From: CAYPHA01 sp964410215
GTDB taxonomy: Bacteria; Calditrichota; Calditrichia; Calditrichales; CAYPHA01
Length of the DNA stretch: 27,158 nucleotides
Direction: 5' to 3'
Assembly: GCA_964410215.1 (NCBI GenBank)
Contig: CAYPHA010000065.1
Coordinates: forward strand, 1 to 27,158
Numbering within the stretch: position 1 is the first letter of the stretch; every line of letters begins with the position of its first letter. The notes beneath the pieces were generated by a model. The model was given only the letters and a program-made list of their open reading frames with translations, made no database searches and was not told the origin of the DNA. Positions 1 to 5,507 of this stretch are shown here, one piece after another. A program made the position numbers and the translations under genes.

Positions 1-30
1 AAAAAGCCGGTCTCGATGATCGGCTTTTTT
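1..30. terminator. Bidirectional hairpin terminator
   Basis: A GCCGGTC / GATCGGC stem (one G-T wobble) is flanked by A5 on the left and T6 on the right. This is the shape of an intrinsic terminator usable on either strand. The gene it would serve on the plus strand lies outside the window. The hairpin directly adjoins the first copy of a short repeat arm (31-72), and the sequence 'CGGC-T/A-TTTTTT' followed by the arm recurs at about 186-200. It may therefore belong to the repeat unit rather than to an outside gene. Confidence 0.55.
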
Positions 31-240
31 GTAATTCCCAATGACCAAGCACCAAATCCCAAATAAATCCTGAATTATAATTTACTATTTCCACACACCT
101 GGGGGTATTATGTTGATTTGATATAGAAAGTGAAACTGCTATTTCTTTTTGGTATTGGAATTTGGGTTTTGGGGTTTAACCTGATACGGCATTTTTTTGT
201 AATTCCCAATGACTAAGCACCAAGCTCCAAATAATTATTA
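21..240. repeat. Short repeat arms; gene-less repeat unit next to four-helix-bundle unit
   Basis: No gene is visible here. Two direct copies of an arm reading 'AATTCCCAATGACYAAGCAC' followed by a CCAA-rich tail lie at about 31-72 and 197-237. A third, inverted arm (GGAATTTGGG, TTGGGGTTTAAC) lies at about 150-180. The left arm at 31 and the inverted arm at 180 could be the two ends of an emptied unit of about 150 bp. The arm at 197 is the left end of the unit carrying the gene at 300-653. The same arm family recurs inverted at 735-766 and 2797-2828, and degenerately at about 9181-9220, 15948-15995 and 19036-19064. Confidence 0.6.
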
Positions 241-299
241 CTTTCCAAGCATACCGTAATACTTTTATGGAATTCCGATGTTATTACACTCATAATAAT

Positions 300-653
300 A
301 TGAATGCAGATTCTTCCAAATATGATCTTGAGAAAAGAACTTTCATGTTTGCCAAAGCGGTAAAGGACTATGTTAACAAATTGCCTGGAAAGACAACGAG
401 TTATGAAATTGGAAGGCAATTAATTCGATCTGCGGGATCGGTTGGTGCTAATTATATCGAAGCGGACGAAGCGTTAAGCCGAAAAGACTTTATCATGCGA
501 TTAAAAATTTGCCGAAAGGAGGCAAAGGAATCCCGCTACTGGCTTGCGTTAAGTCTACCTAATCCGAAAAATGATGAATTAAAGAATCAGTTATTAGACG
601 AGTCTTCACAGTTAATTAAAATATTTACAACAATCATTAAAAATGCCAGCTAA
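300..653 (+). CDS. Four-helix-bundle protein (23S rRNA intervening-sequence type)
   Basis: The protein is 117 residues if it starts at the ATG at 300; an upstream in-frame ATG at 267 is less likely because the conserved family start falls near 300. Family hallmarks are visible: KYDLEKRTF.FAKAVKDYV near residues 7-25, the RSAGSVGANYIEADEA signature at about 43-58, and RLKICRKEAKESRYWL at about 67-82. The family is small, all-helical and basic. It was first noted in intervening sequences inserted in 23S rRNA genes and is related to the Avd accessory protein of diversity-generating retroelements. Its biochemical role is not established. No 23S gene or reverse transcriptase is near it here. It sits instead in a repeat unit with terminal arms and hairpins, which suggests a mobile or formerly mobile unit (inference). 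A nearly identical but broken copy lies at 2362-2715. Confidence 0.88.
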   Translation: MNADSSKYDLEKRTFMFAKAVKDYVNKLPGKTTSYEIGRQLIRSAGSVGANYIEADEALSRKDFIMRLKICRKEAKESRYWLALSLPNPKNDELKNQLLDESSQLIKIFTTIIKNAS

Positions 654-675
654 GGCTTTGGTGATTAATGCGCTG

Positions 676-735
676 CTAAATCATGGAAGATTTAGTCCCG
701 ATCAGGAATCTGGAGGGTGACCGTTATGATCGGGA
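676..735 (+). repeat. Two consecutive hairpins at the 3' end of the unit
   Basis: The first hairpin has arms CTAAATC (676-682) and GATTTAG (689-695) around a 6-nt loop. It is followed without a gap by a second with perfect 9-bp arms, TCCCGATCA (696-704) and TGATCGGGA (727-735), around a 22-nt loop. Both are unchanged in copy 2 (2738-2757 and 2758-2797). There is no T-run, so they look like subterminal structures of the unit rather than an intrinsic terminator. A role in mobilisation or in RNA processing is inference. Confidence 0.75.
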
Positions 736-815
736 GGATTTGGGATTTGGTGCTTGGGATTTATTCGTGTGTGTCCCCACATTAAAAAAAGTTAAAAACC
801 TATTGTTTTTATGTT

Positions 816-851
816 TTGCATCGAGTATTTTTGTTATCATATAGTAACAAA
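816..851 (+). promoter_or_regulatory. Probable promoter and operator of the TAC operon
   Basis: A TTGCAT (816-821) and TATAGT (840-845) pair with an 18-nt spacer is a plausible sigma-70 promoter. A 22-bp dyad overlaps the -10, with arms TTTGTTA (830-836) and TAACAAA (845-851), a central ATAT, and two mismatched positions per arm. MqsA-type antitoxins repress their own operons by binding palindromes through a C-terminal helix-turn-helix. The dyad lies 30 nt before the fused antitoxin gene and is a natural candidate site. The binding itself is inferred. Confidence 0.6.
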
Positions 852-880
852 ATAAGTCTTGGTGCGTTAGAGGTAAATAA

Positions 881-1837
881 TTGTCTCCTAAAAATGCATC
901 AAGATCTGAAATTGAAGAATTTTTAGAAGAATTTAGAGCCCTATGCAGACCCAAAGTAAATTTCGAACCGCGTCCAGAATATTTTAAGTTTTTAGCTAAA
1001 AACAATTTAGTTGGAAAAGATGCAAATCAAGTTGTTCTGGAAGAAATTAATAGTTCTCATTATGTATCAGGTCCCGATGATGACTACAATCCCAAGCAAT
1101 ATCCTGGACCCGTTTGGAAATTTAAAATATACAAATTCGGGAGAACCATTTATATAAAATTAAAAATGTATCCAGGCAAAATGGGCAGGCCATCGGCAAA
1201 ATGCCTTTCATTTCATGATGATGAAAACGTATTCGAGGGAAATTATATGTCTGAAAATAACTTTTGCTCAACCTGCCAAACAGATAAACATATTTCTGCT
1301 ACTAAAATCTCTGATGTATTTGAAGTTAAGGGTGAAAATATACCATTTTCTTATGAGGTCCTGGTTTGTGAAAACTGTGGTGAATACATCTCTACTCCTG
1401 ATAAAAACGATGACATATTGAAAGGAGTATATGACGCCTATAAAAAGAAGCATGGGCTTTTATTAACAGAAGAAATCATCAAGTTACGGGAAAATTTTAA
1501 ATTGAGCCTTCGGGATTTTAGCAGGATTTTAGGTGTCAGTTATATTACGTATCACAGGTATGAAAAAGGGGCTATTCCGGATCCTTCAATTAACAATTTA
1601 TTACTATTGGTAAAAAATAATCCGGAAAATTTGCTTGAGTTATTTGAAAATGTAAAGTCACAATTCGAACCAGATACAGTTGGCAACATTCAATCGAAAA
1701 TTCAAAATATTGTAAATCAATATTTGGACTCTATTTGCTGGGACTCTATCTATTACCATTTAGCGGATAAAAATCTCCTGGAACAAACGTCTGAGATGAA
1801 TTTGGATAGTCCAAATCCATATCGACTTGCCAGTTAG
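881..1837 (+). CDS. Fused MqsR-like toxin / MqsA-like antitoxin (TAC-type)
   Basis: The single 318-residue reading frame appears to combine both partners of an MqsRA-type module. Residues 8-113 resemble MqsR-family mRNA interferases (RelE-like fold), ending in the characteristic VW.F..YKFGRTIYIKLKM and CLSFHDDE strands (about 78-115). Residues 129-166 form a zinc ribbon with CxxC pairs at C129/C132 and C163/C166. Residues about 196-255 are an Xre-type helix-turn-helix (LSLRDFSRILGVS.ITYHRYEKG). This CxxC-HTH order is that of MqsA antitoxins. The last ~60 residues form an aromatic-rich tail (YLDSICWDSIYYHLA) beyond the usual antitoxin end, the position of the chaperone-addiction tail in TAC antitoxins. 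The start is TTG at 881, chosen because AGAGG at 870-874 precedes it. An ATG at 1247 (residue 123), preceded by GAGGG at 7-nt spacing, would yield the antitoxin alone. Toxin and antitoxin are normally separate genes, so the fusion is unusual. A sequencing error joining two genes is the main alternative. Confidence 0.75.
   Translation: MSPKNASRSEIEEFLEEFRALCRPKVNFEPRPEYFKFLAKNNLVGKDANQVVLEEINSSHYVSGPDDDYNPKQYPGPVWKFKIYKFGRTIYIKLKMYPGKMGRPSAKCLSFHDDENVFEGNYMSENNFCSTCQTDKHISATKISDVFEVKGENIPFSYEVLVCENCGEYISTPDKNDDILKGVYDAYKKKHGLLLTEEIIKLRENFKLSLRDFSRILGVSYITYHRYEKGAIPDPSINNLLLLVKNNPENLLELFENVKSQFEPDTVGNIQSKIQNIVNQYLDSICWDSIYYHLADKNLLEQTSEMNLDSPNPYRLAS
1235..1249 (+). promoter_or_regulatory. Internal ribosome binding site and ATG at the toxin/antitoxin junction
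   Basis: GAGGG (1235-1239) lies 7 nt before an in-frame ATG (1247-1249), exactly between the end of the MqsR-like domain and the first CxxC of the MqsA-like domain. This is a stronger translation signal than the one before the TTG at 881. It looks like the ancestral start of a separate antitoxin gene retained inside the fusion, and would let free antitoxin be made in excess. That consequence is inference. Confidence 0.6.
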
Positions 1838-1857
1838 ATTAATTACAGAGCGTTCTA

Positions 1858-2277
1858 ATGGAAAAAGAAAAATATAAAAGTTTTATTGATTCACTTGAAT
1901 TAATTGAGGAGTATATTCCAGAATTCTCGTGGGAACGTCACATAGAAAAATTGGATCCGAAGAAAAAAATTGATCTAAATATAGAATTTAAAAATGCTGA
2001 ACCCGAGATTACCGATAATATTTTTGTTTGTGGAAATTCGCTCTATTTAAGTGGCAAGGATTCTGAGAAAAATCTTCAATTTTATATCAAAGGAAAAGTA
2101 CTTCTACGAATACAATGTAATTCAGATCTGGATGAAGAATGTATAAACTTCTATTCTGAGAATTCCGTTCAATTTTCAACTATTCCAACGCTTAGGATCA
2201 TGGTAAAAGATGCCTTAACTAAAATGGGATTACCTCCCTACACCCTTCCTTTTTTAAAACGCAGAATACCGGGGTAG
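1858..2277 (+). CDS. SecB-like chaperone of a toxin-antitoxin-chaperone system
   Basis: The protein has 139 residues, slightly shorter than housekeeping SecB (about 155). Residues 38-47 (KIDLNIEFKN) match the first core strand of SecB. Residues about 72-90 form the later strands. Residues 98-132 (SVQFSTIPTLRIMVKDALTKMGLPPYTLP) match the long C-terminal helix and the proline-rich end seen in SecB (PYAREHI..L....GFP...L.P). It starts 20 nt after the fused toxin-antitoxin gene, with AGAG in its leader, and is clearly in the same operon. In known TAC systems (HigBA-Rv1957 of Mycobacterium tuberculosis; MqsRA-chaperone loci) a dedicated SecB-like chaperone folds and protects the antitoxin through its C-terminal tail. 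The gene order here is the same. It is most unlikely to be the general export SecB, given its divergence and context. Confidence 0.72.
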   Translation: MEKEKYKSFIDSLELIEEYIPEFSWERHIEKLDPKKKIDLNIEFKNAEPEITDNIFVCGNSLYLSGKDSEKNLQFYIKGKVLLRIQCNSDLDEECINFYSENSVQFSTIPTLRIMVKDALTKMGLPPYTLPFLKRRIPG

Positions 2278-2302
2278 TTGAAGAAAATACTTAAAAACTA
2301 AT

Positions 2303-2836
2303 CTTTCCAAGCATACTTTAATACTTTTATGGAATTCCGATGTTATTACACTCATAATAATATGAATGCAGATTCTTCCAAATATGATCTTGAGAAAAGA
2401 ACTTTCATGTTTGCCAAAGCGGTAAAGGACTATGTTAACAAATTGCCTGGAAAGAAAACGAGTTATTAAATTGGAAGGCAATTAATTCGATCTGCAGGAT
2501 CGGTTGGTGCTAATTATATCGAAGCGGACGAAACGTTAAGCCGAAAGGACTTTATCATGCGATTAAAAATTTGCCGAAAGTAGGCAAAGGAATCCCGCTA
2601 CTGGCTTGCGTTAAGTCTACCTAATCCCAAAAATGATGAATTAAAGAATCAGTTAATAGATGAATCTACACAGCTGATTAAGATATTTACAACAATCATT
2701 AAAAATGCCAGCTAAGGCTTTGGTGATTAATGCGCTGCTAAATCATGGAAGATTTAGTCCCGATCAGGAATCTGGAGGGTGACCGTTATGATCGGGAGGA
2801 TTTGGGATTTGGTGCTTGGGATTTATTCGTGTGTGT
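2303..2836 (+). repeat. 534-bp direct repeat, copy 2
   Basis: This is the second copy of the segment at 241-774, collinear without gaps. The left arm seen before copy 1 (197-237) is missing here; similarity begins abruptly at CTTTCCAAGC, 26 bp after the chaperone stop codon. The two hairpins (2738-2797) and the inverted right arm (2797-2828) are preserved. With copy 1 it brackets the TAC operon in direct orientation, so recombination between copies would delete 2062 bp including the whole TAC. Confidence 0.9.
2362..2715 (+). pseudogene. Four-helix-bundle gene, inactivated copy
   Basis: The ATG, reading frame and stop codon of the gene at 300-653 are all conserved, but two codons have become stops. 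Codon 36 changed from GAA to TAA (2467-2469) and codon 74 from GAG to TAG (2581-2583), both by a G-to-T change. The conserved RSAGSVGANYIEADE segment is otherwise readable. There is no frameshift, so decay is recent. No restart within the frame would give a full helical bundle. Confidence 0.88.
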
Positions 2837-2985
2837 TTCCAGTCCTGCGAAGATGAACGTCTGAACAGCCCATTTTTTATATCTGGCAATTGGTAAATTT
2901 ATCATTCAGACTGCTGTTATGGTTAATCGATCCGGATTAGAATAATCGACATTGTGATTCTTATGACAATAAAGCAACTGAATTT

Positions 2986-3582
2986 CTAGGATTCTTCACG
3001 AACACTTACAGCAATTGCTTCGATCTCCACTAAAAGATCTGCTCTGCATATTCCTGCCTGAATACCGGTACTAGCCGGTAATGGATCAAGGCCTAACCAG
3101 GTATAAAATGCCGTCCGTATTTCATTGAAATCTTTATAATCACGATCAATATCTCTTAGATAACAAGATGTACGGACAACATCGTGCCAGGACATCTGTT
3201 CAGCCTTTAAAAGCTCTGAAATATTACGGAAGGTTCTCCAGGATTGTGCCCGGAAATCGCAGACATGAATTGTTTTACCATGTTCATCGACGCTGGCTGT
3301 TCCTGATATAAGCAGTACCCTGACATTTCCAATGGTGAATGTCAAGGCTCTTGAGAATGAAGAGGGACGACTGTAATTAAATGCCTCGTTTATAATATCT
3401 GGAGCATGAATTGCCTTTTTTGTGATAGGAGGTCTTTTATTATGTATACTTGGAAAGTTGTAAGAGTTTACGGTTCCGTTTCCTGAAATGATTCCAATTT
3501 TTTCCATTTCATCCCGCTCACCGTGGGATAGGTTTACCATTTTTAGGTTAATAACGTTAGCCGTTTCTATTTCTTTGGTCAT
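2986..3582 (-). CDS. RidA (YjgF/YER057c/UK114) family protein
   Basis: The protein has 198 residues, with an N-terminal extension of about 75 residues before a RidA core (about 76-195). The core shows LLISGTASVDEHGKTIHV (90-107), FRAQSWRTFRNISELL (110-125), WHDVVRTSCYLRD (132-144) and the C-terminal LLVEIEAIAV signature (183-192). RidA proteins hydrolyse reactive enamine/imine intermediates, using an arginine in the segment written PARS/T in Escherichia coli RidA. Here the equivalent segment reads PASTGIQAGICR, so that arginine is absent. This points to a divergent Rid subfamily with unknown substrate. Its start is well supported by AGGAG 7 nt upstream. It lies 86 bp downstream of the cytochrome genes on the same strand and may be cotranscribed with them. 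Confidence 0.85.
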   Translation of the reverse strand: MTKEIETANVINLKMVNLSHGERDEMEKIGIISGNGTVNSYNFPSIHNKRPPITKKAIHAPDIINEAFNYSRPSSFSRALTFTIGNVRVLLISGTASVDEHGKTIHVCDFRAQSWRTFRNISELLKAEQMSWHDVVRTSCYLRDIDRDYKDFNEIRTAFYTWLGLDPLPASTGIQAGICRADLLVEIEAIAVSVREES

Positions 3583-3668
3583 TATTTGCTCCTAAAGATG
3601 CGTTGTACTTTATTTTGAACTATATACAGTTATTTACATTTATTGCAACTGGAGAGATTTTTTCATCA

Positions 3669-5507
3669 TCAAAGTGATAATATGTATTCTGCCAGGTCAT
3701 CAATTTCCTGTTGACTTAACCGGGAGGTGCTACCGTGCAGGTCCGTGGAATTGTATTTGCCCAGAACTTCCCTGATTGTTCCGGCTCTGCCATCGTAAAG
3801 GTATGGCCCGGTGCGCCATATTTCAATCAATGTCGGCGTGTCAAATTCCTGGTCTCGTTCTCTCCCCGTTCCTGTACCAACATTATATTTTTTCAGATCG
3901 GTAAAATAGGGGCCCTTATGACAATCAGCACAGCCTGCCTTTAGAAAAACAATTTTGCCCTTTTGCGCTGATTCCGATAAGCTGCCTTGATGAAGCAATG
4001 GGCTTTTTAATGGTTTAAGAGATTTTATATAGCGGTCAACAGCTTTAGCTGAATGTTCATCAGCTTCTGTGAACAAGATGTATTTTATTCCGGCCCGGAC
4101 TGCAGTCTCTGCCCGATCGCGCACACCTGAGATCATAACAGGCGGCGTTTGATGTGAGAAAAGCAGACTTTTGGAGTTCTTAGGATTGCCGATGCCGTCA
4201 TTTAATAAATCCCAGTTGAGAGCATCCACTCTTCCGGCACCCGGGTGACAGCTGGCACAACTTTGCCAACCCTGTAAACACCAGCTTGCATCGTGAAACA
4301 ATAACTCACCATGCCGTACTTCCGATATGGATTCTTCAGCCAATTGAACCGTATCATTCAATTGTGAATCCGTGGATTTTAAATGATGTATCGCTAAACT
4401 GGCAGAGAAATACTCTGTTGCAATAACGTTGTCACCTGAAAAGATAATTCCTCTTGGACCATTCCCGTTTAAGGGCAACCGTTTTCGAATATCTGCCAGA
4501 AAGGTTAAATCGTTTGGGATATCTTTAGCATTTTTACACGCGTCGCTTACCCATTCTCCATTATGAACTTTTTCTACTTTTTCATGTAAGGCTATCCTGT
4601 CAATGATGCTCAGTTCATGTGTTCCGGCATGAGAGACACAAAGCAGGCTTCCATCTTCAGAACAGGCAACACCCCAGGGATTAGCTGCGCCCCGGTCAAG
4701 ATCATCCAGCAAAACCGTATTGAGTAATTTACGTTTTTTGATGTCGATAATGCTTAGCGCGTTTGTATTGATCCAGCCGCGCTCGATCTGGTTCGTAGGA
4801 ACATTATACCTGGCGAGTACATGGGTTGTATACACATATCTTCCATCCGGAGAAACACAAATATCCTGTACGCCGGTTGAACCATTAGGAAGAGGTAATT
4901 CCTTTATGACTTTGTTCAATGTTGCATCCAATAGTGTTACGTTTGCAGCAGCGTAGCCGTTCAACGCTGATTCGGCAGGTAAATGATGAGCAATAACAAG
5001 CAGAGTCCCATCAGGCGTGAGATCGGCAGCACATGGTTCGCGGGCAACATCAATGTGAGCAATCACCCGTTTCGATTTAATATCAATAACTGATGCGGCG
5101 TTACTGTAACGATTCAGAATAAATAATTTTGAACCATCCGGTGTGATCACTGGTGAGCAGGGTGTATGACCAACCGGAACAGTTGATTCAATCAAACCAT
5201 TCGCCGTGCGGATAAAAAACACCTTTCCATCATTGGAACCTGCTGCAACAATGAGTAGAGAATCATTATGGGCTAATGTTATGCCATTGGGCGCTGCCGG
5301 TAAGTTTATATGGGATTGTATATCTTTTTTGTTGATATCAACAATGGCAATGCGCCTGGCTGTCGATTCGCATACAAAAACAAGATTCCCCTTTTGATTA
5401 GCTACTAAATGTTCAGGCGATGAATACGTAATTTCCTCATTGGGAAGGAATCCAAATAAAAGACTTGCCCATAAAATGAATGAAAGATAGATTTTAATTT
5501 GTGTCAT
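3669..5507 (-). CDS. Exported YVTN beta-propeller / di-heme cytochrome c protein
   Basis: Residue numbers below count from a GTG at 5519. The ATG at 5507 (residue 5) is preferred because AAGGTG lies before it. An N-terminal hydrophobic stretch (about 8-25) is a signal peptide or anchor. Residues 30-400 are repeated propeller blades of the YVTN/SMP type (ITPDGSKLFILN, LTPDGTLLVIAHH, VSPDGRYVYTTH). Residues 400-616 hold two cytochrome c domains with heme motifs CASCH (421-425) and CADCH (530-534), and resemble di-heme cytochrome c peroxidase/MauG proteins. A periplasmic or extracellular redox role follows from the family; the substrate is unknown. The gene overlaps the end of the upstream c-heme gene by 14 bp, implying translational coupling and a shared function. 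Confidence 0.83.
   Translation of the reverse strand: MTQIKIYLSFILWASLLFGFLPNEEITYSSPEHLVANQKGNLVFVCESTARRIAIVDINKKDIQSHINLPAAPNGITLAHNDSLLIVAAGSNDGKVFFIRTANGLIESTVPVGHTPCSPVITPDGSKLFILNRYSNAASVIDIKSKRVIAHIDVAREPCAADLTPDGTLLVIAHHLPAESALNGYAAANVTLLDATLNKVIKELPLPNGSTGVQDICVSPDGRYVYTTHVLARYNVPTNQIERGWINTNALSIIDIKKRKLLNTVLLDDLDRGAANPWGVACSEDGSLLCVSHAGTHELSIIDRIALHEKVEKVHNGEWVSDACKNAKDIPNDLTFLADIRKRLPLNGNGPRGIIFSGDNVIATEYFSASLAIHHLKSTDSQLNDTVQLAEESISEVRHGELLFHDASWCLQGWQSCASCHPGAGRVDALNWDLLNDGIGNPKNSKSLLFSHQTPPVMISGVRDRAETAVRAGIKYILFTEADEHSAKAVDRYIKSLKPLKSPLLHQGSLSESAQKGKIVFLKAGCADCHKGPYFTDLKKYNVGTGTGRERDQEFDTPTLIEIWRTGPYLYDGRAGTIREVLGKYNSTDLHGSTSRLSQQEIDDLAEYILSL

Larger units (their letters stand above)
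241..774 (+). repeat. 534-bp direct repeat, copy 1 (intact four-helix-bundle unit)
   Basis: This copy matches 2303-2836 with a constant offset of 2062 bp, no net insertion or deletion, and about 16 base differences counted by eye (roughly 97% identity). It contains the intact gene at 300-653, two consecutive hairpins at 676-695 and 696-735, and the inverted right arm at 735-766. Similarity stops abruptly after the GTGTGT at about 774. The left arm at 197-237 is not part of the duplicated segment. Confidence 0.9.

Noticed and set aside
300..653. Diversity-generating retroelement accessory protein (Avd)
   Set aside because: The fold family is related, but no reverse transcriptase, template repeat or variable repeat is present in the window.
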